Shown here: in pieces, positions 49,622-60,443 of the stretch
Layout of the letters: each line of letters opens with the position of its first letter
Position numbering within the stretch: the first letter of the stretch is position 1
Assembly (NCBI RefSeq): GCF_000716715.1
Contig: NZ_JNYJ01000028.1
Coordinates: 38,910 to 102,909 of the forward strand
Direction: 5' to 3'
Source: Dactylosporangium aurantiacum
GTDB taxonomy: Bacteria > Actinomycetota > Actinomycetes > Mycobacteriales > Micromonosporaceae
DNA length: 64,000 nucleotides
Position numbers and translations under genes: made by a program
Notes under the pieces: model-generated
Database searches by the model: none
Told to the model about the DNA's origin: nothing
Seen by the model: only the letters and a program-made list of their open reading frames with translations

Positions 49622-50200
49622 TCATGGCCGCTCGAGCTGCACAAAACAAGAGGCGAGGTGGTCGTCGACCATGCCGGTGGCCTGCATCAGCGCATAGGCG
49701 GTCGTCGGGCCGACGAACCGGAAACCGTGCCGCTTCAGGGCCTTGGCCAGGGCTTTGGACTCCTCGGTGACGGCCGGGACGCCGGCGAAGCTGGCCGGTC
49801 GGGCCGCCCTGGGCTCCGGCGCGAACGACCACAGCAACTTCGCGACGCCACCCGGCAGGTCGGCGGCGGCGCGGGCGTTGGCGATCGCGGCCTCGATCTT
49901 CGCCCGGTTACGCACGATGCCGGTGTCGGCGAGGAGCCGCTCGACGTCGGCCTCACCGAACTCGGCGACCGTGGCGATGTCGAAGCCGGCGAACGCGGCG
50001 CGGAACGCGGGCCGCTTGCGCAGGATCGTGATCCACGACAGGCCCGACTGGAACGCCTCCAGGGTGAGCCGCTCGAAGAGCCCGTTGTCGTCGCGGACCG
50101 GCCGGCCCCACTCCGTGTCGTGATAGACCGCGTAGTCCGGCGTGGAGGCACCCCACGCGCACCTGGCCAGCCCGTCGTCACCGATGACCACATCAACCAC
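49622..50200 (-). CDS. tag: DNA-3-methyladenine glycosylase I
   Basis: 192 residues. RCAWGASTPDYAVYHDTEWGRP is the Tag N-terminus with the Cys/His zinc ligands and Glu, FERLTLEAFQSGLSW is the conserved base-binding region, and FRFVGPTTAYALMQATGMVDDH follows with the C-terminal His. The enzyme removes 3-methyladenine from DNA. In M. tuberculosis tagA (Rv1210) also sits next to the DivIVA-like gene and folP2, as here with one SRPBCC gene inserted. Confidence 0.93.
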   Translation of the reverse strand: MVDVVIGDDGLARCAWGASTPDYAVYHDTEWGRPVRDDNGLFERLTLEAFQSGLSWITILRKRPAFRAAFAGFDIATVAEFGEADVERLLADTGIVRNRAKIEAAIANARAAADLPGGVAKLLWSFAPEPRAARPASFAGVPAVTEESKALAKALKRHGFRFVGPTTAYALMQATGMVDDHLASCFVQLERP

Positions 50201-50221
50201 GACACGGAATGTACTGCAGCC

Positions 50222-50710
50222 CTACGACAGTTTCCCCGCCTCGACGAGCCGGGCGAAGCGTCGCAGGGCTCCGGTGAGGCTGACCTTGGAGCCGGGCCAG
50301 AGGACGGGCCAGGCGGCCTTGCCGGCGACCCCGGCCGGCAGGTGGAACCATTCGTGCCAGACGACCTGGGTGCGGCCGGCGCCCAGGGGCGTGCAGCGCA
50401 GCACCCCGGGACCGCGCAGCACCTTGCCGTGGTGCACGACGCGGATCTCGTACGGCGGGTCGACCTTCACCACGCGCATGAGGTCGTGCACGGCGGCGGG
50501 CCCGACCCGGGTGACCGCCTCGATGGAGCTGCCTTCGCCGCCGTCGCCGGACAGCACCCGGACCGTGGTGAACGGGATCCAGTCGCTCTGCCGGGGCCAG
50601 TCGACGAGGGCGGCGAAGACCCGTTCGGCGGGTGCCCGGACGATCACCGTCGCGGTCACCTCGCCGGTGCCGGGTTGCGCCGCCGCGTCGTCGAACGACG
50701 GATCGGTCAC
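50222..50710 (-). CDS. SRPBCC (polyketide cyclase/START-like) family protein
   Basis: 162 residues of the helix-grip fold: TVIVRAPAERVFAALVDWPRQSDWIPFTTV at the start, then strands including VHHGKVLRGPGVL and VVWHEWFHLP. Such proteins bind lipids or small hydrophobic ligands, or act as cyclases. The start overlaps the stop of the DivIVA-like gene by 4 bp (ATGA), so it is coupled. It ends 21 bp before the tag start. Ligand unknown. Confidence 0.82.
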   Translation of the reverse strand: MTDPSFDDAAAQPGTGEVTATVIVRAPAERVFAALVDWPRQSDWIPFTTVRVLSGDGGEGSSIEAVTRVGPAAVHDLMRVVKVDPPYEIRVVHHGKVLRGPGVLRCTPLGAGRTQVVWHEWFHLPAGVAGKAAWPVLWPGSKVSLTGALRRFARLVEAGKLS

Positions 50711-51255
50711 TTCACCACCGGGGACGGGCTGCCCCAGGTCTCGTCGCTGGGCAGGCCCCAGCTGTTCGACTTGCCGTGCTCACCAGGAGCTTCGGTGTCG
50801 GTGTCCGTGTCGGTGTCGGTGTCGGAGATGACGTCCGCGGCGGGTGCGGAGTCGGCGGCCGGCTTCTCCAGCACGACGTTGGTGCCGCCGGCGCCGGTGA
50901 CGGCGGCCTGGCGGGCGTCGCGCAGCGCGTCGGCGTCCTCGGTGCGCCCGTCGCGCAGCGCCTTGATCTCGGCCTCGAGGACCTGGATCAGCTCCTCCTT
51001 GTAACCGATGTCGTAGCCGGCGCGGCGCAGCGCCGCGTCGACCTGCGCCATGCGGTAGCCGCGCAGGGCGGTGTCGAAGCGCACGTGCCCGACGTCGCCC
51101 TCGACCAGCGGCCGGGACGAGGGCAGCGGCACCGCGCGCCCGTCGGGCTCGTGACCTTCGATCCCCGGGTCGTCGCCGGTGATCAACAAGGACACGCCGA
51201 ACCCGATGGCCCCGACGACCACGGCGGCGATCAACACCAGGAGGAACTCAGCCAT
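50707..51255 (-). CDS. DivIVA-like membrane-anchored protein (Rv1209-like)
   Basis: 182 residues: one N-terminal membrane segment (EFLLVLIAAVVVGAIGFGVSLLI), a DivIVA-type segment at about 60-110 (VRFDTALRGYRMAQVDAALRRAGYDIGYKEE) with a following helix, and a disordered tail with a run of five Asp-Thr pairs encoded by a microsatellite (50796-50825). DivIVA-like proteins bind curved membrane and help place the growth machinery. ATG at 51255. It is divergent from folP2, matching the mycobacterial order. Confidence 0.82.
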   Translation of the reverse strand: MAEFLLVLIAAVVVGAIGFGVSLLITGDDPGIEGHEPDGRAVPLPSSRPLVEGDVGHVRFDTALRGYRMAQVDAALRRAGYDIGYKEELIQVLEAEIKALRDGRTEDADALRDARQAAVTGAGGTNVVLEKPAADSAPAADVISDTDTDTDTDTEAPGEHGKSNSWGLPSDETWGSPSPVVK

Positions 51256-51328
51256 AGGGGGAATCGTGGCACGCTGACTGGGCGGGGGCGACCCCGGCAC
51301 ACCCATCTGAAGGAAAGACGGAGGGTCC

Positions 51329-52192
51329 ATGATGTTTCGGCTGGGCGGCCGGGAGTTCACCGACGGTGACTATGCGGTGATGGCGATCGTGAACCGGACC
51401 CCCGACTCGTTCTTCGACAAGGGCGCGACGTTCGCCGAGGACGCGGCGCTGCGGGCGGTCGAGGCGGCGGTCGCCGAGGGCGCCGACATCATCGACATCG
51501 GCGGGGTGAAGGCCGGCCCGGGCAGCACCGTGGACGCCGCGGAGGAGCTGCGCCGGACGCTGCCGACGGTCGTCAAGGTGCGGGAACGCTTCCCTGACGT
51601 GGTCATCTCCATCGACACGTGGCGGGCGGAGGTGGCCCGGGAGGTCATCGCGGCCGGCGCGGACCTGATCAACGACACGTGGGCGGGCGCGGACCCGGGA
51701 CTGGCGGTGGTCGCCGCGCAGACGGGCGCCGGGCTGGTGTGCTCGCACGCGGGCGGGTTGACGCCGCGGACCCGTCCGCACCGGGCGGCCTTCGCCGACC
51801 CCGTCGAGGATGTGGTACGCACCGTGACGGGCCTGGCGGAGCGGGCGGTGTCGCTGGGGGTACGCAGGGACGGCATCCTCATCGATCCCGCGCACGATTT
51901 CGGGAAAAATACCCGGCACTCGCTGGCGATCACGAACCGGCTCGGGGAGATGACGGCGACGGGCTGGCCGGTGCTGGTGGCGCTGTCGAACAAGGACTTC
52001 ATCGGCGAGACCCTGGACGTGCCGGTCGGCGAGCGCCTGGAGGGGACCCTGGCCGCGACGGCCGTGTCGGCGTGGCTGGGCGCGCGGGTGTTCCGGGCGC
52101 ATCAGGTACGGGCGACCCGCCGCGTCCTGGACACGGTCGCGGCGATCCGCGGCGACCGCCAGCCGGCCGTGGCCCGCCGCGGGCTGGCGTGA
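51329..52192 (+). CDS. folP2: Dihydropteroate synthase-like protein, FolP2 group
   Basis: 287 residues of the pterin-binding TIM barrel: VMAIVNRTPDSFFD, ADIIDIGGVKAGPGS, SIDTWRAEVA, NDTWAG, and ILIDPAHDFGKNT. Its position next to DivIVA-like and tag genes, and differences in the pterin and para-aminobenzoate loops (KAGPGS where canonical enzymes read STRPG), place it with mycobacterial FolP2 (Rv1207), which has been reported to lack normal synthase activity. Folate synthesis should therefore not be assumed. The TGA lies in the first of four 22-bp repeats. Confidence 0.85.
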   Translation: MMFRLGGREFTDGDYAVMAIVNRTPDSFFDKGATFAEDAALRAVEAAVAEGADIIDIGGVKAGPGSTVDAAEELRRTLPTVVKVRERFPDVVISIDTWRAEVAREVIAAGADLINDTWAGADPGLAVVAAQTGAGLVCSHAGGLTPRTRPHRAAFADPVEDVVRTVTGLAERAVSLGVRRDGILIDPAHDFGKNTRHSLAITNRLGEMTATGWPVLVALSNKDFIGETLDVPVGERLEGTLAATAVSAWLGARVFRAHQVRATRRVLDTVAAIRGDRQPAVARRGLA

Positions 52193-52276
52193 GCGGCCAG
52201 CGCAGCGAGGGTGAGCGGCCAGCGCAGCGGGGGTGAGCGGCCAGCGCAGCGGGGGTGAGCGGCCAGCGCAGCGGGG
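52189..52276. repeat. Four tandem 22-bp repeats spanning the folP2 stop codon
   Basis: Units at 52189, 52211, 52233 and 52255 (GTGAGCGGCCAGCGCAGCGG with small changes). The stop codon TGA (52190-52192) is inside unit 1. The region lies between the convergent folP2 and nuoA genes. Confidence 0.9.
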
Positions 52277-52320
52277 GGTGACGGCGTGACCGCTGCGGGA
52301 TCCGGCCGCCGGGGCTAGCG

Positions 52321-52716
52321 TCAGGTCCAGCGCAGGATGCGCTTGCGCCAGGCGTACAGGATGCCGAGACCGAGCACCGCGACGAAGATCGCCATCTCGA
52401 CCACGGCGGCCGTGCCGAACTCGGGGCGGTCGAAGATCACTGCCCAGGGGAAGAGGAACACGCTCTCGACCGCGAACAGTGCGTACAGGAAGGCGTACAC
52501 GTAGTAGCGGATCTGCGCCTGCGCCCAGTCGCCACCGACGGGGTCGAGGCCGCACTCGTACGTGTCGAACTTCGCGGCCGTCGCCCCGCTGTCAGCCGAT
52601 CGGCGGGGTCCGAGCAGCCGAGCAGCCGTAAAGGCCGCGACGAAAACACCGGCGCCGACCAGAAGCAGGAGGCCGAGCGTCGCATAACCACCCAGATAGC
52701 CACTCACAACACGCAC
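52321..52716 (-). CDS. nuoA: NADH-quinone oxidoreductase subunit A (orphan)
   Basis: 131 residues with three membrane segments and the NuoA signature KFDTYECGLDPVGGDWAQAQIRYYVYAFLYALFAVE. NuoA is a membrane-arm subunit of complex I and is normally the first gene of nuoA-N. Here no nuoB-N follows: downstream is the convergent folP2, upstream a divergent surface-protein gene. Streptomyces carry a second, partial nuo set next to korAB, which lies 1.7 kb away here, so this looks like a remnant or a stand-alone paralogue. Confidence 0.9.
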   Translation of the reverse strand: MRVVSGYLGGYATLGLLLLVGAGVFVAAFTAARLLGPRRSADSGATAAKFDTYECGLDPVGGDWAQAQIRYYVYAFLYALFAVESVFLFPWAVIFDRPEFGTAAVVEMAIFVAVLGLGILYAWRKRILRWT

Positions 52717-52845
52717 CGTACCCGCATAAACACGATCTCCGACATGCCGAAAACCAGAAGTTGTCTAGATAATGGGCTTCCTTGCCCTACTGCAAGCAAG
52801 TACCCCTGAGCAAGCGGATCGCCGCCGAGATACGAGGACACCCCC

Positions 52846-54234
52846 ATGGAAGCACCCGCGCGCCGCCGCGCCCGGCTTCGTGCTGCCTTCGTCGCGTTGA
52901 GCACGGTCTGCTCGCTGCTGTTCACGCTGTCCCCCGCGGCGTACGCCGAGCCTGACCCGGAACAGTCGACGACAGAGCCGACCGACCCTCCCGTCACCAC
53001 GGCGCCGCCACCGCCGCCGACGGAGGAGCCGACGACCCAGCCCCCACCGCCGCCGACGACCGAGGCGCCGCCACCGCCGCCGAAGGTCCGCAAGTTCGCG
53101 CTGTCGGTCAGCGACGTCGTGCTCGGCGACGGGTACTGGCAGGGCGACGGCTCCGGCAAGCTGGTGATCTCCGTACAGAACCTCGGCGACGTCGCCGAGA
53201 CCATCACCGGGTTCTCCACGTTCCCCAGCGGCACCCGCGCGACCGGCGGCTACGGCACCGACGGCTGCACGACCAGCAACGGCACGCTGAGCTTCAGCTG
53301 CCCCCTGGCGCCGGGCAAGATCGGCCACGTCGTGGTCACCGTCGACGTCGCCCCGGACGCGTGGCGCCTGTCCGGAGCCGGCAACGCGACCGCGGTCATG
53401 GAGAACTTCCCGCCGAAAGTGCGGAATTTCTCAATCACGTTCAGCACCAAGCCGCCGGTGCCCGGCATCGAGCTCAGCGCCGACCCGCTGAACCTCCCCG
53501 CGCTGGCCACACCGCAGGCGCAGACCGCGACGCTGCAGGTCAGACTGCGCAACACCGGCTCGGCGAAGGCCGCCGGGGCGGTCGAGGTGGTCACCCCGCC
53601 AGGGGTGGACGTCGTGTCGTTCCCGAGCGTGTGCAAGGTCAGGAAGCGGCTGACGGCGGAACGGGACCGGTGTGAGCTCGGTGACGTCGCCGCAGGCCGG
53701 GACGTGTCGGCGAGCTTCGGGCTGTCGATCAGCGCGTCCGCGCGGGCCGAGCTGCCGCTCGCCGGCGCGGTCCACGGGTACCTGGCGCCGATCGGCCGGG
53801 ACGCGGTCGAGACCCGCGCCGACTACAAGATCAGCGGGCCGCCGGTGGCGGGCGAGACACCGCTGCCCACCGAGGCGCCCGCGTCGCCCTCGGCGGTGGC
53901 GGTCGCGGCCGGCACCGAGGTCGCGAAACGCCGCCCCACCAGCGGCCTGACCAGCGATCCGCTGTCCAGCGGACCGCTCGTCGGCGGCATCATCGGCCTC
54001 GTCGCGCTGGTAGGCTTCCTGGTGGTGTTCTCGCTGCGCCGCCGGCTGCGCGACGGGTCCGAGATGCCGGTGGCCGCGGCCGCCGAGGCCCCGGTGGGCA
54101 TCCCGGAGCCGCGCAGGAGTGACGAAAATCTACCCGCGCTGCCCCAGCGATCGCCGATTCCCAGGTCGCTGACCCTGCCCCGGCTGCCGGACGGCCCCGT
54201 CGCGGGCTCCGGATTCCGCGGCACCGAGGAGTAA
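52846..54234 (+). CDS. Secreted surface protein with Pro-rich region and C-terminal anchor
   Basis: 462 residues: a Sec signal peptide (about 1-34, ending AYA), a Thr/Pro-rich spacer at 35-80, two Ig-like beta domains at about 82-190 and 205-330, a low-complexity linker, one C-terminal membrane segment (GGIIGLVALVGFLVVFSL) and a 65-residue cytoplasmic tail. The layout suggests a wall-spanning surface protein. No catalytic motif is seen and the family is unknown. TAGATAAT at 52764-52771 is a candidate -10. Confidence 0.7.
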   Translation: MEAPARRRARLRAAFVALSTVCSLLFTLSPAAYAEPDPEQSTTEPTDPPVTTAPPPPPTEEPTTQPPPPPTTEAPPPPPKVRKFALSVSDVVLGDGYWQGDGSGKLVISVQNLGDVAETITGFSTFPSGTRATGGYGTDGCTTSNGTLSFSCPLAPGKIGHVVVTVDVAPDAWRLSGAGNATAVMENFPPKVRNFSITFSTKPPVPGIELSADPLNLPALATPQAQTATLQVRLRNTGSAKAAGAVEVVTPPGVDVVSFPSVCKVRKRLTAERDRCELGDVAAGRDVSASFGLSISASARAELPLAGAVHGYLAPIGRDAVETRADYKISGPPVAGETPLPTEAPASPSAVAVAAGTEVAKRRPTSGLTSDPLSSGPLVGGIIGLVALVGFLVVFSLRRRLRDGSEMPVAAAAEAPVGIPEPRRSDENLPALPQRSPIPRSLTLPRLPDGPVAGSGFRGTEE

Positions 54235-54434
54235 ACGCAGGATACGTACGGGTTTGCGCGGTTGCCCGGCAGCCGCGACAATCCGGGATCCGACCCACAT
54301 GGACAACTGCGGCGGCGGCAGAAGGGGACCTTCGACGTACCCTCTGATTGTCAGCAAGGATCGGGCCGGCTCGACGACGTGGTCGCACCAGCGGATCCGG
54401 AGTTTCCGCCAGCTTCAACAGGAGGTCAGCTCAC

Positions 54435-56274
<1,840 letters not shown>

Positions 56275-56282
<8 letters not shown>

Positions 56283-57303
56283 GGCGCTCAAGCTGACGAC
56301 GAAGGACTTCAAGTCCGACCAGGAGGTGCGCTGGTGCCCCGGCTGCGGGGACTACGCGATCCTGGCGGCGGTCCAGTCGTTCATGCCGGAGCTCGGCATC
56401 CCGCGTGAGCGGATCGTGTTCGTCTCCGGCATCGGCTGCTCGTCGCGCTTCCCGTACTACATGAACACCTACGGCATGCACTCGATCCACGGCCGCGCGC
56501 CGGCGATCGCGAGCGGCCTGTCGGTGTCCCGCCCCGACCTGTCGGTGTGGGTGGTGACCGGCGACGGTGACGCGCTGTCCATCGGCGGCAACCACCTGAT
56601 CCACGCCCTGCGCCGCAACGTCAACCTGAAGATCCTGCTGTTCAACAACAAGATCTACGGCCTGACGAAGGGCCAGTACTCCCCGACGTCGGAGATCGGC
56701 AAGATCACCAAGTCGACGCCGGCGGGCTCGGCGGACTCGCCGTTCAACCCGATCTCCCTCGCCCTCGGCGCCGAGGCGAGCTTCGTCGCGCGGACCATCG
56801 ACTCCGACCGCAAGCACCTGCAGTCGGTGCTGCGCGCCGCCGCCGAACACCGCGGGTCGGCGTTCGTGGAGATCTACCAGAACTGCAACATCTTCAACGA
56901 CGGCGCGTTCGACGCCCTGAAGGAGCCGTCCACCAGGGACGACTTCACCATCCGGCTCGAACACGGCCAGCCGATCACCTTCGGCAAGGACGGCGAGTGG
57001 GCGGTGACGCACCCGCCGGGCGGCTTCGGCCTGTCCGTCGTGCCGACCGCATCCGTCCAGCCCGGCGAGATCGTCGTGCACGACCAGTCCGTGGCCGAGC
57101 CGGCGTACGCGTTCGCGCTGTCCCGGCTGCCCGGCCCCGACCTGCGCAACACGCCGATCGGCGTGTTCCGCTCCGTCGAGCGTCCCGCCTATGACGACCT
57201 GGTCCGCGAGCAGCTGACCACGGCGAAGGCCAAGGTGAAGGGCACCCCGGAGGAGGAGCTCGGCGCCCTGCTCAACAGCGGCGACACCTGGACGATCCTG
57301 TAG
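56275..57303 (+). CDS. korB: 2-oxoacid:ferredoxin oxidoreductase, beta subunit
   Basis: 342 residues. The thiamine-diphosphate domain shows WCPGCGDYAILAAVQ, SGIGCSSRFPYY, the cofactor site GDGDALSIGGNHL and NNKIYGLTKGQYSPTS. Cysteines in CPGCG and GCSS are positioned for an iron-sulfur cluster, as in KorB. It is translated with korA through an 8-bp overlap. The terminator at 57374 ends the pair. Confidence 0.93.
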
Positions 57304-57373
57304 GCAACCCGGGACGGGCCGGGAGCGTCTGAAGAAGTAGCGCACCGACACGTCGGTGAGCCCTCCCTGAGGT

Positions 57374-57418
57374 GGGGTGACAGTGCGGCGGGGCAACCCC
57401 TCAAAGCCCTGTCACTCC
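57374..57418. terminator. Terminator between korB and the cyclase gene
   Basis: GGGGTGACAG (57374-57383) pairs with CTGTCACTCC (57409-57418) at nine of ten positions, and an inner GGGG/CCCC stem fills the loop. The gap of 196 bp between the convergent genes shows nothing else that I can support. Confidence 0.6.
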
Positions 57419-57499
57419 ATCTGGGCCCACTCCGACCAGGGCGTACTACGTTCGGTGCCGACGTCGGAGATCAACTTGCTCCGGTCGGCTACCGTGTGA

Positions 57500-60184
57500 C
57501 TACTCGACCGCGGAGAAGCGGATCGAGCCAGCGACCAGGTCGGGGTGCTCGATCGTGAGCGCGAGGGCGACCGACTCCTCCAGGCTCAGCGCGCCGCCCG
57601 CGGCGTAGGCCTCGTCGAAGTCGGCGTCGCCCATCGAGGTGCGCAGCGCGGCCTGTTGTTCGGTCCAGTACGAGCCGAAGCCGCCGGCGGAGCAGCGCAG
57701 CCGTACCCGGGCGGCCTCCGCGGCGCCGAACAGCCGGGCGGCGGTGCCGGTCTCGCCAGCGAGGGCGCAGCGGACCGCGATCGCCATGAGGGTTTCGCAG
57801 ACGCGCAGGTGGAAGCCGTGGCTCATGCGGGAGCGCAGCGCGACGATCAGGTGGTCGTGGGCGGCGACCAGGTCGCCGCGGGACAGGGCGATCAGGCCGA
57901 GGAGCATGTCGACGGTGCGGCGGCCGCGCTCCATCGGGCGGGTGTTCTCCAGGGTGCGGGCCGAGGCGAGGAGGTCGGCGGCCTCGTCGAGTGCGCCGCG
58001 GCGCCACAGCAGCTGGGCGAGGGCGTAGACGGCGAAGAGGGTCTCGCCGGCGACGCCCTGCTCCTCGGCGAGGGCGATGACGTCGCGGCAGGTGCGTTCG
58101 GCCTCGTCGAAGCGGCCCATGTCCAGCAGCGGCGCGCCGCGGCCGGCGAGGACGCGGGCGAGGAGGCCGGGGTCGCCGGCGCGGCGGGCGGCGGCCTCGG
58201 CGCGCTGGGAGAAGCGCAGCTCCTCGACCGTCTCGCCGTCGGCGCCCGCGTGCAGGGAGTGCATGTGGTAGGCGGCGGCCAGCTCGGCGTCGGGGACGGG
58301 CTCGCCGGTGGCGCTGATCCGTTCGTACAGGCGGAACAGCCACATGCGGCCCTCGCGGACGAGGCCGCGCTCGCGCCACCACTGGTCGAGGGCGCCGGCG
58401 ACGGCGAGGCCCTGGCGGGCGCTGCCGCGGGTCACGGTCCAGTGCAGGGCGGCCCGCAGCTCGTCGGCGAGCGGGTCGAGGGTGTAGAGGGACAGGGTGA
58501 CGGGCCGGCCGTCGGCGTCGAGGTACGCGTCGTGCGCGGCCTGCAGGCACCAGGCGACGTGCCGTTCCCGGGCTGATTCCTCCTCGCCGGCCTCGACGAG
58601 GAGCCGGGCGGCGTAGGCGCGGATGGGGTCGAGCATGCGGTAGGTGGCGTTGGCGGTGCCGGCCTCGGCCTGCAGCAGCGACTTGTCGACGAGGGTGGCG
58701 AGGGGGTCGAGGGGGTCGCCGTCGTGCAGCCATTCGATGGCGGGCAGGTCGACGGGGCTGGCGAAGACCGACAGTCGGCGCAGCAGCCGGGCGGCGCGCC
58801 CGTCGAGGGTCCGGTACGACCAGTCGACCGCCGCCTGCATGGTGCGGTGCCGGTCGCCGGGGACGTCGGGGTCGGCGGGGCGGCCGTGGCCCGCGTCGAG
58901 GGTGCCGAGGACGTCGTCGATGCGGTTGGCGAGCTGGGCGGCGGACAGCAGCCGCAGCCGCGCGGCCGCCAGCTCCAGCGCGAGGGGCAGCCCTTCGAGG
59001 GCCTCGGCGACGCGGGTGAGCTGGGCGATGTCGCCGGGTTCGACGGGGCGCCCGCCGCGGGCGGCGGAGGCCCGGTCGACGAGGAGGGCGACGGCGTCGC
59101 TGAACCCGCCGCCGCTGGCCGCCTCGACCGACAGCGGCGGGATCCGCCACACGACCTCGCCGGGCAGGCCGAGCGGCTCGCGGCTGGTGGCGAGGACGGT
59201 GATGGCGGGGCCGGCGGACAGCAGCCGGCCCACGAGCCGCCGGGCGGCCGGCAGCTGCGCGTCGGAGGTGTCGAGCAGGATGAGCATCCGCCGGTCGCGG
59301 GCGTGGTCGACGAGGGTCTGGATGACGGGCCGGCCGGGTTCGGGGCGCAGCCCGACGGCGGCGGCGACGGCGACGTCGACGAGGTCGCTGGTGGCCACGG
59401 CGCTGAGGTCGGCGAACCAGACCCCGTCGCGGAACTGTTCGACGAGCTCGCCGGCGGCCTCGACGGCCAGGCGGGTCTTGCCGGCGCCGCCGGCGCCGAC
59501 GACGGTGACGATGCGGTGGGCGCTGACGAGGTCGCGCACGGCGGCGCGTTCGCTGGCGCGGCCGATGAACCGGGTGGTCTGCACCGGCAGGTTGTGTGCG
59601 GGGGCGTCGATGGTGCGTGGCCGCGGGAACTGCCGTTCGAGGCCGGGTGCGACCAGCTGGAAGATGCGTTCGCAGCCGTCGAAGCCGCGCAGCCGGTGCA
59701 GGCCGAGGTCGAGCAGGAACGCGTCGCCGGCGAGTGCGCCGACGCGGGCGGCGGTGGCGGCGGAGCAGAGGACCTGCCCGCCGTGGGCGGCGGCGGCGAC
59801 GCGGGCGGCGCGGTGGACCTCGGGTGAGGTGTACTCCCCGCCGTACGGTTCGGCGAACCCGGTGTGCAGGCCCATGCGGACCTTGGGCCGGGCCTCCGCG
59901 CCGTCGGCGGTGACGGGCCAGGCGTGGGCGGCGAGCTCGCGCTGCGCTTCGATGCAGGCGGCGAGCGCGGCGGCGGCGTCGGCGAACGCCACGAAGAGCG
60001 AGTCACCCTCCGTGAACAGCTCGACACCCTCCGCTTTTGTCAGTGCGCGGCGGATCACCTGCCGGTGCTCCTGGAGCACCGGCCGATACCCCGTGCCGAG
60101 CATCTGGGCCAGTCGAGTCGAGCCCTCGATGTCGGTGAACAGGAATGTCACCAGCCCACTGGGCAGATGCGTCCGCGCCGACAC
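57500..60184 (-). CDS. Adenylate cyclase-domain and NB-ARC-like ATPase regulator
   Basis: 894 residues: a class III cyclase domain (about 10-170), an AAA/NB-ARC-like ATPase with P-loop VVGAGGAGKTR, and a long helical TPR-like C-terminus. The cyclase keeps the metal Asp residues D18 and D61 (FTDIEGST and EGDS) but has Phe at the usual substrate-selecting Lys position before EGD, so it may be inactive or a nucleotide sensor. There is no DNA-binding helix-turn-helix. GTG at 60184 has GGAGG 6 bp upstream. Confidence 0.85.
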   Translation of the reverse strand: MSARTHLPSGLVTFLFTDIEGSTRLAQMLGTGYRPVLQEHRQVIRRALTKAEGVELFTEGDSLFVAFADAAAALAACIEAQRELAAHAWPVTADGAEARPKVRMGLHTGFAEPYGGEYTSPEVHRAARVAAAAHGGQVLCSAATAARVGALAGDAFLLDLGLHRLRGFDGCERIFQLVAPGLERQFPRPRTIDAPAHNLPVQTTRFIGRASERAAVRDLVSAHRIVTVVGAGGAGKTRLAVEAAGELVEQFRDGVWFADLSAVATSDLVDVAVAAAVGLRPEPGRPVIQTLVDHARDRRMLILLDTSDAQLPAARRLVGRLLSAGPAITVLATSREPLGLPGEVVWRIPPLSVEAASGGGFSDAVALLVDRASAARGGRPVEPGDIAQLTRVAEALEGLPLALELAAARLRLLSAAQLANRIDDVLGTLDAGHGRPADPDVPGDRHRTMQAAVDWSYRTLDGRAARLLRRLSVFASPVDLPAIEWLHDGDPLDPLATLVDKSLLQAEAGTANATYRMLDPIRAYAARLLVEAGEEESARERHVAWCLQAAHDAYLDADGRPVTLSLYTLDPLADELRAALHWTVTRGSARQGLAVAGALDQWWRERGLVREGRMWLFRLYERISATGEPVPDAELAAAYHMHSLHAGADGETVEELRFSQRAEAAARRAGDPGLLARVLAGRGAPLLDMGRFDEAERTCRDVIALAEEQGVAGETLFAVYALAQLLWRRGALDEAADLLASARTLENTRPMERGRRTVDMLLGLIALSRGDLVAAHDHLIVALRSRMSHGFHLRVCETLMAIAVRCALAGETGTAARLFGAAEAARVRLRCSAGGFGSYWTEQQAALRTSMGDADFDEAYAAGGALSLEESVALALTIEHPDLVAGSIRFSAVE

Positions 60185-60209
60185 GTGAAACCTCCGCCTC
60201 CCTTTTCAG

Positions 60210-60244
60210 GCGTGACCCATATTTCCCCACCCCGGGGGTCACGC
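60210..60244. promoter_or_regulatory. Perfect 9-bp inverted repeat upstream of the cyclase gene
   Basis: GCGTGACCC (60210-60218) and GGGTCACGC (60236-60244) flank 17 bp, 26 bp before the GTG start. The 259-bp gap to the FmdB gene otherwise contains AT-richer promoter-like sequence (60320-60440) but no gene. Confidence 0.45.
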
Positions 60245-60443
60245 GCATCGTAGAAACGGTCCCCAACGGCAACCCTCAAGGTCGATGAGAGGCTGCTCCA
60301 TGCAGGTCAGCAAGCATACGGGGATGAAGCTTGAGTGGGTTTCGCGTGACGTAACGACCACATGACCCAGCGAGTTGTGGCACGCGCGGCCACAACATCA
60401 AAGCCGTCCGGCGACTATTACGAAACCGGCCCGTAACAATGCA

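Noticed and set aside
50796..50825. The GTGTCG microsatellite in the DivIVA-like gene as an independent regulatory repeat
   Set aside because: It is in frame and encodes an Asp-Thr run in a disordered tail, so ordinary coding slippage explains it.
45947..54234. A biosynthetic gene cluster in the 46-54 kb region
   Set aside because: No synthase, carrier protein or tailoring set is present; genes are mostly conserved housekeeping or unknown families.
57489..59150. Long alternative frame beside the cyclase gene
   Set aside because: Extreme Arg/Pro/Ala content and no domains; the cyclase/ATPase frame has a strong ribosome binding site and clear motifs.
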